This document shows positions 8,849 to 17,047 of a stretch of 64,000 bases of DNA, in pieces. The DNA is from Actinopolyspora lacussalsi (lineage in GTDB: Bacteria; Actinomycetota; Actinomycetes; Mycobacteriales; Pseudonocardiaceae): positions 1,187,501 to 1,251,500 of the forward strand of contig JAURUC010000001.1 in the NCBI GenBank assembly GCA_030803735.1, given 5' to 3'. The position numbers and the translations under genes were made by a program. The notes under the pieces were generated by a model. It searched no databases. It was not told the origin of the DNA and worked only from the letters and a program-made list of their open reading frames with translations. Positions within the stretch are counted from its first letter, which is position 1. The number at the start of each line of letters is the position of its first letter.

Positions 8849-10066
8849 GTGCAGTCAGCACGAACAGAAATACCGGTCTTTCCGTTCGACGCTTTATCGA
8901 CGAACGACATCGACGACGTCTACGCCCGACTGCGGACGGAGAATCCGGTGAGCAGGGTCGCGCTCTCGGGCGTACCGGTGTGGTTGGTCACGCGGAACGA
9001 GGACGTGCGGTTCGTCCTCACGGACAACCGTTTCAGTCTGGCCCACAGCATCGACGAGGGAGTTCCACGCCTCGGCACGTTCGCACCGCAGCCCGGTTCA
9101 CTGCTGGCTTCCGACCCCCCGGAACACACCCGCCTCCGCAAGTTGGCGGCCAAGGCGTTCACGGTCCGCCGAATCGAACAGCTGCGTCCGTACGTGCGGC
9201 GGACTTCGGAGGAACTCCTGGAGCGGTTGGCACGACACCACGACAGTCCCGTGGATCTGATCGAGAATTTCACCGCTCCATTACCGATCAGAGTAATATG
9301 CCACATCCTCGGCGTCCCCGAGGCAGATCAACCGCTGTTCCGCGAGTGGACCGAGAAGATAGCCAGCGTGAGCGGCACACCCGCCGAGGAGGTACAAGCC
9401 GGTTGGCGAAACATGGAAGACTACATGGCCGGCCTGGTGAACGAAAAACGTCACGATCCCACCGACGATCTGCTCAGTGTACTGGTGTCGGCTCGGGACG
9501 AGGACGACAAGTTGAGCGAGCGGGAGCTGGTGCAGTTCGGAATAACGCTGCTCGCCGCCGGTCACGAGACGACCAAGAACCAGATCACCAATTCCGTTCT
9601 CGTGCTGCTGCGTGACTATCCGGAACAGTGGCGGCGACTGTGCGCGGACACCGAGCTGATACCCGGCGCTGTGGAGGAGCTACTGCGCTACGTGCCGTTG
9701 TTCGGTTTCGACGTCACCTTCCCACGAGTAGCGCTCGAGGAGGTCACCGTCAACGGGGTGACCGTCGGAGCGGGCGAGACGGTACTGGTGGCGCTCACCT
9801 CGGCGAACCGGGACGGCGAGACGTTCGACGTTCCGGGCACTCTGGACATCGAACGTGTGGACAACCACCACCTGGCGTTCGGCAGCGGAGTGCACCGTTG
9901 TCTGGGAGCACAACTGGCCAAGATCGAACTGGAGGTAGCACTGGAAGGTCTGGTGCGCCACTTCCCCCATCTGGAAACGGCCCTGGACGGCACGGCCCCG
10001 GAATGGAACACGGGTAGTTTCATCCGTTCCCTGCGGAACCTCCCCGTGCGGTGGGCAACGACCTGA
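8849..10066 (+). CDS. Cytochrome P450 (bacterial class I)
   Basis: 405 residues from GTG with GGAGGAA just upstream. All P450 marks are intact: the I-helix LLAAGHETTKN (oxygen-activating acidic/Thr pair), K-helix EELLR, and heme loop FGSGVHRCLGAQLAK with the axial cysteine. The size and FGxGxHxCLGAxLAR form place it with soluble actinobacterial monooxygenases related to CYP105/CYP107. No ferredoxin or reductase gene is adjacent, so electrons must come from elsewhere. A metallo-beta-lactamase-fold hydrolase follows after 200 nt. The substrate is not predictable. Confidence 0.95.
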   Translation: MQSARTEIPVFPFDALSTNDIDDVYARLRTENPVSRVALSGVPVWLVTRNEDVRFVLTDNRFSLAHSIDEGVPRLGTFAPQPGSLLASDPPEHTRLRKLAAKAFTVRRIEQLRPYVRRTSEELLERLARHHDSPVDLIENFTAPLPIRVICHILGVPEADQPLFREWTEKIASVSGTPAEEVQAGWRNMEDYMAGLVNEKRHDPTDDLLSVLVSARDEDDKLSERELVQFGITLLAAGHETTKNQITNSVLVLLRDYPEQWRRLCADTELIPGAVEELLRYVPLFGFDVTFPRVALEEVTVNGVTVGAGETVLVALTSANRDGETFDVPGTLDIERVDNHHLAFGSGVHRCLGAQLAKIELEVALEGLVRHFPHLETALDGTAPEWNTGSFIRSLRNLPVRWATT

Positions 10067-10268
10067 TACCGGGCCGACGCCGAATCGTGGACGTTCCGGG
10101 AACAAGCCGACCAACCACCGCGCCCGCCTGGCATTCACCGCCGCGGCAGTCGTGTCGTCGGCCCACCCGACCATCTCACGAGTTGGTGAGCTGTGTCGCA
10201 CCCACTCGATCGATTACCGACCGCGTGGTATGCCTGCCCGATCACAGGTTGGCGTCGTGGAGGTGAGC

Positions 10269-11294
10269 ATGTCGAGTGCGGATTGGACGGAGCCGGGGGC
10301 ACACGAAGTCGCCCCGGGAGTACACCGGATTCCCCTGCCGATGCCCGGTGACGGGCTGCGCGCGGTCAACGTCTACGCGATTCGTGACACCTCCACCGTC
10401 ACCCTGATCGACGGTGGTTGGGCGCTGGACGAGTCCCGGAACCAACTCGCCGAAGCGCTCGCCACGTTGGGGGCGGAACTCAGCGACATAACCCGCGTTC
10501 TCGTCACCCACGTCCATCGGGACCACTACACACAGGCGGTGACGCTGCGAGACGAGACCGGTTGTCGAGTCGCTCTCGGAGCAGCCGAACGCCCCAACCT
10601 GCGATGCCTGATGGCTTCCGATCACGTCCCGATGCGCAGGCAGCGGGAACAGCTGTTGGAGTGCGGGGCCAAGAACGTCGTCGACGCGCTGGAAGCCGAG
10701 TTCGGCACGCCGGACGCCCTTCCGCCGGAGGGAACCTGGCAGGAACCGGACGAGTGGCTCGACGAGTCGACCCCGATCGAGCTGGAGCGACGAACGTTAC
10801 GCGTGGTTCCGACCCCCGGCCACACCCGCGGCCACGTGATGTTCCTCGACGAGGCCGAGGGGCTGATGTTCACCGGCGATCACGTGCTGCCACACATCAC
10901 CCCTTCCGTGGCGTTGGAGCAGGCCCCCGGGCCGGTGCCGCTGCGGGACTTCCTCGACTCACTGCGGTTGACCCGCTCGTTGCCGGACACACGGATGCTG
11001 CCCGCTCACGGACCCGCGGGAGCGAGCGTGCACACCCGGGTCGATGAGCTGCTGCGGCACCACGAACGGCGGTTGACGACCATGGCCACCGCGGTGGCCG
11101 AGGGGGCCGAAACCGCGTATCAGACGGCGCGGACGCTGACCTGGACCCGGCACGGGTACGCGTTGGACGAGCTCGACACGTTCAACCGCACGTTGGCGAT
11201 ACTCGAAACGGCGGCGCACCTGAAGCTGCTCACGGAGTGGGGACGACTCGATGTCGAGCTGGTGGAAGGCGTGGCCCACTACACCGCGAACTGA
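10269..11294 (+). CDS. Metallo-beta-lactamase-fold hydrolase (glyoxalase II-like)
   Basis: 341 residues. The start is the ATG directly after TGGAGGTGAG. The zinc motif HVHRDH (HxHxDH) is near residue 82, followed by the metal-ligand histidine in TPGHTRGHVMF, the bridging Asp in FTGDHVLPH, and a late AHG. The C-terminal 90 residues form an all-helical extension found in thioesterase/lactonase-like members such as LACTB2-type proteins. Probable hydrolysis of thioester, lactone or ester substrates. No direct operon partner. Confidence 0.88.
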   Translation: MSSADWTEPGAHEVAPGVHRIPLPMPGDGLRAVNVYAIRDTSTVTLIDGGWALDESRNQLAEALATLGAELSDITRVLVTHVHRDHYTQAVTLRDETGCRVALGAAERPNLRCLMASDHVPMRRQREQLLECGAKNVVDALEAEFGTPDALPPEGTWQEPDEWLDESTPIELERRTLRVVPTPGHTRGHVMFLDEAEGLMFTGDHVLPHITPSVALEQAPGPVPLRDFLDSLRLTRSLPDTRMLPAHGPAGASVHTRVDELLRHHERRLTTMATAVAEGAETAYQTARTLTWTRHGYALDELDTFNRTLAILETAAHLKLLTEWGRLDVELVEGVAHYTAN

Positions 11295-11316
11295 GCCCTG
11301 GGACGGGACAAGCGCC

Positions 11317-11340
11317 ACCACCCCGTCCCGGCGGGGTGGT
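11317..11340 (+). terminator. Probable terminator of the MBL-hydrolase gene
   Basis: A 9-bp stem ACCACCCCG / CGGGGTGGT with a 6-nt loop lies 22 nt after the stop codon. No T-tract follows. Confidence 0.5.
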
Positions 11341-11517
11341 CCAGGAAGGCCGTCCCGAGATGGCCAATGAGGACGAAACCGTCGAGGAACCCTGGCAGCG
11401 TCGGTCGGTCCGCTCGACCACGGCGCCGGCTGAAGGCCCCGCGATCCGGGCCCATCGCCGCACCCGAGCCGGCCACACGCGCTTTTCGATCAGTTGCCAC
11501 GTGAGTGCTGCACCCCG

Positions 11518-11553
11518 CGACCGAGGCGTGTATGATGAGCCTCGGTCGTTTTT
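11518..11553 (+). terminator. Strong intrinsic terminator (or attenuator) upstream of the cold-shock gene
   Basis: A perfect 10-bp stem CGACCGAGGC / GCCTCGGTCG with an 11-nt loop is followed directly by TTTTT. It lies about 155 nt before the cold-shock ATG. It could end read-through from upstream, or act as an attenuator if the cold-shock promoter lies further upstream. Confidence 0.75.
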
Positions 11554-11707
11554 CTGGAGTCGTGTTAGAGCACGTTCGCAGATAGTTGGTGCGGGCGAGC
11601 AGCTGTCTTTGGTGTAGCTGGAGTAGGCGCCGTCTGAGATCCACGACCATTGGTGGCCGTACGGGACGGTCACCGGTGACCTAATCAGCTCCCGAAAGGA
11701 GACAGCC
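11554..11707 (+). promoter_or_regulatory. Long 5' leader of the cold-shock gene
   Basis: The 154 nt before the start contain TTGGTG three times (about 11584, 11609 and 11650) and the perfect palindrome GGTCACCGGTGACC at 11668-11681, and end with CCGAAAGGAG before ACAGCCATG. Long structured leaders are usual for cold-inducible csp mRNAs and affect stability and translation. A thermosensing role here is inference. Confidence 0.45.
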
Positions 11708-11911
11708 ATGCCACAGGGAACCGTCAAGTGGTTCAGCTCGGAAAAGGGCTTCGGCTTCATCGCTCCCGACGACGGCGGGCCGGACGTCTTCGTGCACTAC
11801 TCCGCGATCGACGCACCGGGCTTCCGCACGTTGGACGAGGCGCAGCAGGTGGAGTACACGGTCAGCCAGGGCGCCAAGGGCCCGCAGGCCGATACCGTCC
11901 GCGCGCTCTGA
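11708..11911 (+). CDS. cspA: Cold-shock domain protein (CspA family)
   Basis: 67 residues, the standard length, forming one OB-fold cold-shock domain. The RNA-binding motifs RNP1 (KGFGFI, residues 13-18) and RNP2 (VFVHY, 27-31) and the first strand GTVKWF are intact. It binds single-stranded RNA and DNA and acts as an RNA chaperone. A strong AAGGAG site precedes the start. The long leader upstream and a strong terminator right after the gene indicate a single-gene transcript. Several csp paralogues are usual in actinomycetes, so the symbol denotes family only. Confidence 0.96.
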   Translation: MPQGTVKWFSSEKGFGFIAPDDGGPDVFVHYSAIDAPGFRTLDEAQQVEYTVSQGAKGPQADTVRAL

Positions 11912-11945
11912 TCTCGAGCTTTCGAGCCCGCGAATAAAACACACG

Positions 11946-11988
11946 ACGGTGCCCGCTCCCCCAGGGGTGAGCGGGCACCGTTCGTTTT
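11946..11988 (+). terminator. Intrinsic terminator of the cold-shock gene
   Basis: A 12-13-bp stem (11946-11958 with 11969-11981) is followed by TTCGTTTT. The loop is CCCCAGGGGT. It lies 35 nt after the stop codon. Confidence 0.85.
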
Positions 11989-12215
11989 CGGCTTCAGCAC
12001 GACGCAACGCCGACCGCCCGGAGCGGACTTTCGAAACGTGAGAGTCCGGAGCCGGTGCCTTCGCTCGGCCGAGAGCGGATACCGTCATTCGGTGAAGCTC
12101 ACCGTGAGCCGCTCCCAGTATCTGAAAAACTCGTCACATTTCAGGCTCTGAACCCCACTGAATGTGACGGCGATCGCAGCGTGGGCGGATGCTCGGCTGC
12201 CAGGGTGGACGGCCG

Positions 12216-12965
12216 ATGACCGTTCCCCACCTGCTTACCCGATCCGCGACGGTCGAACCGTTCGCCGAGAGCGACTACCCCGAGCATCCCTACCCCGGAA
12301 CGCGCCCCGACTGTTCCTTCGTTCATCTCGACGGGGTGGGATACCCGCTACTGCCCGATTCCACCACCGATTCGGGATGGCGAGTACGCACCGGAGCGCG
12401 GACGGAACCCTGCCTGGACCGGTGGCTGGCTGAGCACGGTGCCGAACCGCTGCGGCAACGGCGACCGGTACTCGCCTACGGCTCCAACGCCTGCCCGGAG
12501 AAGATCGGGTGGCTGCGCCGGAATCTGTCACTGACCGGCCCGGCGGTCGTGCTGCGCGCGGAGTGCGACGGGATGGCAGCGGTCTGGTCCTCGGGACTGC
12601 GCCCCCGCGACGGCCAACGACCCGCCGTACTCGCCGCGGCGTCGGGGGTCACCGAGCAGCACACGGTCTGGTACGCCACCGCGGAACAGCGCCGAGTGCT
12701 CGACCGGTGCGAAGGCCGCGGCAAGCGTTACCGCCTGGTACGACTACACGACTCCGCCTCGATCGAACTGGAGAACGGTCGAAGCCCCGAGCGTGTGCTC
12801 GCTTACACGGCTGCCGCACGAGAGATGGCTCCGCTGCTGGTGAACGGCTCCGTCGTGCGCTGCGAGGAGCTCGAGCAACAACAGGCACTCGGCCTCAGCG
12901 GCTCACCGGCCGTTGGTGACGGGCTGGCCTGCTCCGAGATCGTGGGGGAACCGCTGCCTGTCTGA
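12216..12965 (+). CDS. Gamma-glutamylcyclotransferase-fold protein of unknown substrate
   Basis: 249 residues from the second in-frame ATG; a longer start at 12189 is possible. Central signature VLAYGSNACPEKI (around residue 97) matches the YGSN loop of the gamma-glutamylcyclotransferase (GGCT) fold, and VLDRCEGRGKRYRLVRL (around 172-188) matches the later LDRxEG...Y.R block containing the catalytic Glu. The N-terminal 90 residues (PHPYPGTRPDCSFVHLDG region) are not part of the core fold and may be a lineage-specific extension. Members act on gamma-glutamyl amines or are uncharacterised. Not obviously in an operon. Confidence 0.65.
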   Translation: MTVPHLLTRSATVEPFAESDYPEHPYPGTRPDCSFVHLDGVGYPLLPDSTTDSGWRVRTGARTEPCLDRWLAEHGAEPLRQRRPVLAYGSNACPEKIGWLRRNLSLTGPAVVLRAECDGMAAVWSSGLRPRDGQRPAVLAAASGVTEQHTVWYATAEQRRVLDRCEGRGKRYRLVRLHDSASIELENGRSPERVLAYTAAAREMAPLLVNGSVVRCEELEQQQALGLSGSPAVGDGLACSEIVGEPLPV

Positions 12966-13081
12966 AGAACGTCCCGCTGCTACAGCGGAATGAGTTCGGC
13001 TCCGGCCGGTCAGGATCCGGTGCGGGACACGACCGGCCGGTCAACGTGCCGTGGGCGGCGTCCCCCGGCAACTGGGACGAC

Positions 13082-13573
13082 TCACCACTCGGCGCGCTCC
13101 CGCAACACCCTGATCACCTCCGCCAACCGGCTCATCCCTTCCCGGGCGCCCTCTTCCATACCGCTCTGCACCATCCCGTCGCGGTCGGCCACGGACTGAA
13201 ACACCGAGGTTCCCACGTAACGGGTCGTCCCCGCCCCGTCCTCCCAGAGGGTGACGGTCTCGAGTGACACGTGTCCGGCCATCCCCTCGTACTCGAAGGT
13301 GGCCACTATTCGATGCGGTGGGGTGATGTCGTGGTACACGCCGTGGAAGCGGTACTCGACCCCCTCCTCGTCACGACTGATGTAGTACCAGCTCCCACCG
13401 GTGGCTACGTCGTCACGCTCCACCGTGGTGTTGTAGTGCCGGGGTCCCCACCAGCGAGGCACCAACGTCGGCTCGGTGCAAGCGCGGAAGACGATGTCGC
13501 GCGGCGCATCGAACACCCTGCTCAGCACGATGTCCTGCCTACCCGGCATCACGGTGATCTCGGTATCCGACAT
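13082..13573 (-). CDS. SRPBCC/AHSA1-family (START-like) protein
   Basis: 163 residues, start ATG after GAGGAGATCGACC. The AHSA1 pattern is evident: VFDAPRDIVFRACTEPTLVPRWWGP at the N-terminus (given in two blocks, residues 20-44), GGSWYYISRDEEG, FHGVYHDITPPHRIVATFEYEG, and a final GMSRLAEVIRVL helix. These small hydrophobic-cavity proteins are often repressor-linked (ArsR partners) or ligand-binding; no ArsR gene is adjacent. Role unknown. Confidence 0.88.
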   Translation of the reverse strand: MSDTEITVMPGRQDIVLSRVFDAPRDIVFRACTEPTLVPRWWGPRHYNTTVERDDVATGGSWYYISRDEEGVEYRFHGVYHDITPPHRIVATFEYEGMAGHVSLETVTLWEDGAGTTRYVGTSVFQSVADRDGMVQSGMEEGAREGMSRLAEVIRVLRERAEW

Positions 13574-13814
13574 GGTCGATCTCCTCGCACGGCCTGGTTC
13601 GAATCTCCTCACACCCGGAATGCCCGATCGGCGACATGATCGCACTGCGTGATGGGAGTGAATCGTGGCCGCGGCTCCGGGAGCCTCACAGGGCGATCGC
13701 CGGGACATTCCGGGACCGCGAGCGACACGTGATCTTCATGCTGTTGGGCGAGTTGTGCGCACAGCCCGGCGGACAGGTGTTGACGGTAATCCCCCGAACG
13801 GCCAACATTGCGTT

Positions 13815-13849
13815 ATAAGCAATTCGGTGCGCAATAAGCAACAAGGTGC
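13815..13849 (+). repeat. Direct repeat pair, candidate activator site
   Basis: ATAAGCAATTCGGTGC (13815-13830) recurs as ATAAGCAACAAGGTGC (13834-13849), a 19-bp period, about two helical turns. The first copy begins within an imperfect palindrome TTGCGTTATAAGCAA. It sits about 100-137 bp before the dehydrogenase start. Confidence 0.5.
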
Positions 13850-13886
13850 TATCGTTCGTGACACTGCGCTGTTGAGGTGCCACTGG

Positions 13887-13918
13887 TGCGGTTACCCCCG
13901 GTGAAACCGGGGAACCAC
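13887..13918 (+). promoter_or_regulatory. Compact two-level stem-loop in the leader of the dehydrogenase gene
   Basis: An inner hairpin CCCCGGT-GAA-ACCGGGG (13896-13912) is enclosed by GGTgcGGTT / AACCACC with a 2-nt bulge. It ends about 33 nt before the start codon. It may be a small regulatory RNA element or a translation-affecting leader structure; no known riboswitch class was recognised. Confidence 0.35.
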
Positions 13919-13951
13919 CGGGGCGGTCCACCGATCGCAAGGGAGCCATCG

Positions 13952-14977
13952 ATGCGGATTCTCGTCGCAGACACCTTCCCGGAAACCTCCCTGGCCGAGC
14001 TCTCACGACTCGGGCACGAGTGCGTGTACCAGCCCGATCTCGACTCCGAACAGCTGCGCGAGACGCTGGGCGGAACCGAGGTCCTCGTCGTGCGCAGCAC
14101 TCCGATCACCGCCGAAACTCTGGAAGCGGGCGGCGCGCTCCGAATGGTGATCCGGGCCGGCTCCGGCACCAACACGATCGACAGCGCGGCCGCCGCACGA
14201 CTGGGGATTCACGTCTGCAACGTCCCGGGACGCAACGCGGTGGCCGTCGCCGAGCTTGCATTCGGCCTGCTGCTGGCGCTGGACCGCAACATCGCCGACA
14301 ACGTCGCCGATCTGCGCGCCGGCCACTGGGACAAACGACGCTACTCGCGTGCCCGGGGAATCCACGGACGCCGGGTGGGCGTGCTGGGGCTCGGGCGCAT
14401 CGGTCTGCGGTTCGCGGAGCGCGCCGCGGCGTTCGGCACCCAGGTGTACGCCCTGGACAACCCGGAACGGGACCGGCAGACGAGGGAGCGTGTCGAGGAA
14501 CTCGGGATCGAACTCGTAGCCGACCCGCACGAACTCGCACAGACCTGTGACGTGCTGTCCCTGCACTTGCCGTTGACGGAGGCTACCCACCACATCGTCG
14601 ATCGCGAGCTGCTCGCCCGGATGCGTTCGGACGCGATCCTGTTGAACACCTCCCGTGGCGAGCTGGTCGACGAGGACGCGTTGATCGAGGCCATGGAAAG
14701 CCGAGGGATCCGGGCGGGCATCGACGTGTTCCGCGACGAGCCGGAGGGCGGAACGGGAAACATCACGTCGCGGCTGGCCGCTCACCCCAACGTGTACGGC
14801 ACGCATCACATCGGGGCCTCCACCGAGCAGGCGCAGCAAGCCGTGGCCGACGAAGTGGTACACATGATCGGGGCTTTCCGGGCGGGAAGCGTACTGCACT
14901 GTGTCAACGAACAGCACTCACCGCCCGAGCGGACCGGAGCCGCGGCGGTGTCGGCACGTTCCGGTGGTGTCTCATGA
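13952..14977 (+). CDS. D-2-hydroxyacid dehydrogenase, D-3-phosphoglycerate dehydrogenase-like, no ACT domain
   Basis: 341 residues. NAD-binding GVLGLGRIGLRFAERAAAFG (about residues 147-166) and the catalytic set, Arg in NTSRGELVDE (about 232), Glu in the RDEPEGG region, and His in THHIGASTEQAQ, are intact. RAGSGTNTIDSAAA matches the substrate-loop block of SerA-type enzymes. It oxidises 3-phosphoglycerate, or a related hydroxyacid, with NAD. The length is that of short SerA forms lacking the C-terminal ACT regulatory domain, so serine feedback is not expected through this protein. It overlaps the next gene by ATGA, so the two are translationally coupled. Confidence 0.85.
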   Translation: MRILVADTFPETSLAELSRLGHECVYQPDLDSEQLRETLGGTEVLVVRSTPITAETLEAGGALRMVIRAGSGTNTIDSAAAARLGIHVCNVPGRNAVAVAELAFGLLLALDRNIADNVADLRAGHWDKRRYSRARGIHGRRVGVLGLGRIGLRFAERAAAFGTQVYALDNPERDRQTRERVEELGIELVADPHELAQTCDVLSLHLPLTEATHHIVDRELLARMRSDAILLNTSRGELVDEDALIEAMESRGIRAGIDVFRDEPEGGTGNITSRLAAHPNVYGTHHIGASTEQAQQAVADEVVHMIGAFRAGSVLHCVNEQHSPPERTGAAAVSARSGGVS

Positions 14978-16122
14978 ACGCCCCGCGCATCCAGCACACC
15001 ACTACCGTCCCCCGAAACAGCGATCATCATTCCGGTGGAATCACGGTACGCCACCCGCGGCTGCTGGTGCTCGACCAGCGAGGTAGCGAACCACTGGACG
15101 GCTCCATCGAGCCCGAACGGGTGAGGCGACTGCTCGGCGGTGGCGGCTACACCCGCCCGCCACTGCCGACCGTGGTGGTCTACCGGCTGCGGGCGGGCAG
15201 GCACCAACAGACCGGCGTGGTCGTCGAGGTCTCGCTCGACGACTACCGAGCGGGCAGAATCCGCCGCCACGAGGCCACCAGACCCGAGCGGGAACACCGC
15301 ATCGAACAGCTCACCGAGGCAAGCGGCGTCGAACAGATGCCGGTGACGCTCACGCATCCGGACCGGCCGCGTCTGAGCGAGTTCCTCGCCGGAGTGACCG
15401 AGCGGGAACCCGATCTTCAGGCGGACGCCACCGGCGGAGTTCGGCACAGCGTGTGGCTGCGACAGGACACCGTGCTGGCCAGAGCAGTGCGGGAGGAACT
15501 GGCGAGTGTTCCGGCGGTCTACATCGCGGACGGCCACCACCGGATGGCGGTCGCCGAGCGGAACGGCCGGTCACACCGACACTCCACGGAGGAGGATCCG
15601 CGCGCGTTCACGTTGGCCGCGTTGTTTCCCAGCAGCCAGATGCGCATTCTCGGTTACCACCGTTGTCTGCCCGCGCACCGTGAGCTGTCCACGGCGTGGG
15701 TGCTCGAACGACTGACGGCGTTGCCGGTGGTCACACGAATCGAGGAATGCACCTCGACCGCCACGACCAATCCGGCAGCGGGAGTGGTGTTGCTCCGCCT
15801 CAACGACCGGTGTTTCCGGCTTTGGCTGCGCTCGCCCATCGAGCCGAACCAGGTGCGGGCGGGGCTGGACGCGGTGTTGCTCGACGAGCAGTTGTTGCCC
15901 GCCGTCTCCCGTATCGTCGATCAGAACGGACAACACGGTGAGAGTTCCGACGGCGGGGGAAAGTGCTGGTGCTCGTCCCGGAACGCGATCTGCCTGGTGC
16001 CGCACCCACCAACGGTGGAACAGGTCATGGCGGTGTCCGACTCGGGGTCGGTGATGCCACCGAAATCGACCTGGTTCGACCCGAAGGCCGTCGCCGGGCT
16101 CTTCGCTCGCGAACTGCGCTAG
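14974..16122 (+). CDS. DUF1015-family protein coupled to the SerA-like dehydrogenase
   Basis: 382 residues. The family hallmark ADGHHRMAVAERN lies near residue 188. Other conserved-looking parts are RLLVLDQRG near the N-terminus and the KSTWFDPK end, which fits the KPSSTWFxPK-type ending of this family. Start ATG overlaps the stop of the dehydrogenase by 4 nt. DUF1015 proteins are repeatedly found next to serA-type genes and are suspected to act in phosphoserine/serine metabolism, possibly through a ParB-like phosphotransfer fold; this is inference. A short cysteine-bearing stretch (KCWCSSRNAIC, about residue 329) is unusual. Confidence 0.8.
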   Translation: MNAPRIQHTTTVPRNSDHHSGGITVRHPRLLVLDQRGSEPLDGSIEPERVRRLLGGGGYTRPPLPTVVVYRLRAGRHQQTGVVVEVSLDDYRAGRIRRHEATRPEREHRIEQLTEASGVEQMPVTLTHPDRPRLSEFLAGVTEREPDLQADATGGVRHSVWLRQDTVLARAVREELASVPAVYIADGHHRMAVAERNGRSHRHSTEEDPRAFTLAALFPSSQMRILGYHRCLPAHRELSTAWVLERLTALPVVTRIEECTSTATTNPAAGVVLLRLNDRCFRLWLRSPIEPNQVRAGLDAVLLDEQLLPAVSRIVDQNGQHGESSDGGGKCWCSSRNAICLVPHPPTVEQVMAVSDSGSVMPPKSTWFDPKAVAGLFARELR

Positions 16123-16177
16123 CTCCGATCCCGGCCGCGGGCACGAGAGCACCCGGCACGGCCGGTTGACGCTACCG

Positions 16178-16387
16178 ATGCCCGATCGGGAGCGGGAGCA
16201 TGTACTCACCGTCAAACGTAGTGAGATCACCGAGCTGCGACGAGTAGTCGACGACATCGAACGGGTGAGCGCCCGAGCGGAACGACTGCTGTCCGAGCAG
16301 CGGACGCCGCTTCCGGAGGAGCCCGATCACGAAGCCGTTTCGGCATGGTCCATACGGGCACAACGATCCCACTGGGGATGGGCGTGA
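16178..16387 (+). CDS. Possible small charged protein, unknown
   Basis: 69 codons from ATG (an in-frame TTG 12 nt earlier is also possible). The predicted product is rich in Glu/Arg, with a helical, leucine-spaced central part (ITELRRVVDDIERVSARAERL) and a Trp-rich end (SHWGWA). No clear ribosome site is present. I include it because the amino-acid pattern is protein-like, unlike the opposite-strand frame, but it may not be expressed. Confidence 0.35.
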   Translation: MPDREREHVLTVKRSEITELRRVVDDIERVSARAERLLSEQRTPLPEEPDHEAVSAWSIRAQRSHWGWA

Positions 16388-16536
16388 CACCGCTTGCTCG
16401 CTCACCGACCGGCAACCCGGATAAGACTGTGGCGTTTGAGCGCCACAGCGTGGGGAAACACTCGAGAAGGACATCCTGATGTGGTCGGGCGGGAAATGTC
16501 CCGGAGCACCCGGCGGGAAAACACCGGAGGTGAACG

Positions 16537-16953
16537 ATGGGCACGGTACGAGAAATCATGCACCCTGGAGCCGACTGCGTACGCACCTCGGAGACCGCGG
16601 CCGACGCCGCCCGGCTCATGGCACGTCTCGCGGTCGGCGCACTTCCCATCTGTGGCAAGGACGACAGGATCAAGGGCATGGTTACGGATCGGGACATCGT
16701 GATCAAAGTGGTGGCCGAGGGACGGGACGCCGGGACGTTCCCGGCGGGCGATCTCAACCAGCAGGAGGCCGTCACGATCGGCGCCGACGATACGACCGAC
16801 GAGGCGATGCGCGTCATGAACGAGCACCGGATCCGGCGCCTTCCCGTGATCGACGGGGAACGGCTCGTGGGCATGCTCACGGTTGCCGACATGGCACGCA
16901 CCATGCCGGAGCCCCGGGTGGGCGAACTGGTCGAGTCGCTCTCCGAGGCGTGA
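16537..16953 (+). CDS. CBS-domain-pair protein
   Basis: 138 residues after a good GGAGGTGA site. Two CBS motifs: residues about 4-60 (ADAARLMARLAVGALPICGKDDRIKGMVTDRDIV, in parts) and about 72-125 (TTDEAMRVMNEHRIRRLPVIDGERLVGMLTVADMA, in parts). The VTDRDIV and LTVADMA ends match the adenosine-phosphate-binding loop pattern. Stand-alone CBS pairs sense adenylates (AMP, ATP, SAM) and are linked to stress and hypoxic responses in actinobacteria. Monocistronic by spacing. Confidence 0.92.
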   Translation: MGTVREIMHPGADCVRTSETAADAARLMARLAVGALPICGKDDRIKGMVTDRDIVIKVVAEGRDAGTFPAGDLNQQEAVTIGADDTTDEAMRVMNEHRIRRLPVIDGERLVGMLTVADMARTMPEPRVGELVESLSEA

Positions 16954-17047
16954 AGCGGGTAAATCCCCGTGAACCGGGGACACGGACGTTCGCGAGAACG
17001 TTCCCTCACTGGCTCGCGCGACGAGACTCGGGCTCACCCGAACGAGA

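Larger units (their letters stand above)
11295..11707. other. Terminators plus long structured leader of the cold-shock gene
   Basis: No coding frame here is credible. It holds a hairpin at 11317-11340, an excellent intrinsic terminator at 11518-11553, and then about 155 nt of apparent leader for the cold-shock gene with three TTGGTG motifs and a 14-bp palindrome. Confidence 0.6.
13574..13951. other. Divergent region with direct repeats and a stem-loop leader
   Basis: No gene is supported. It contains two copies of an ATAAGCAA...GGTGC repeat (13815-13849) and a compact hairpin (13896-13912) just upstream of the dehydrogenase gene. Confidence 0.5.

Noticed and set aside
13861..13951. Possible cobalamin riboswitch, because GCCACTGG occurs in the leader
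   Set aside because: The B12 box and the other conserved helices of that ~200-nt element are missing; only the short hairpin remains.
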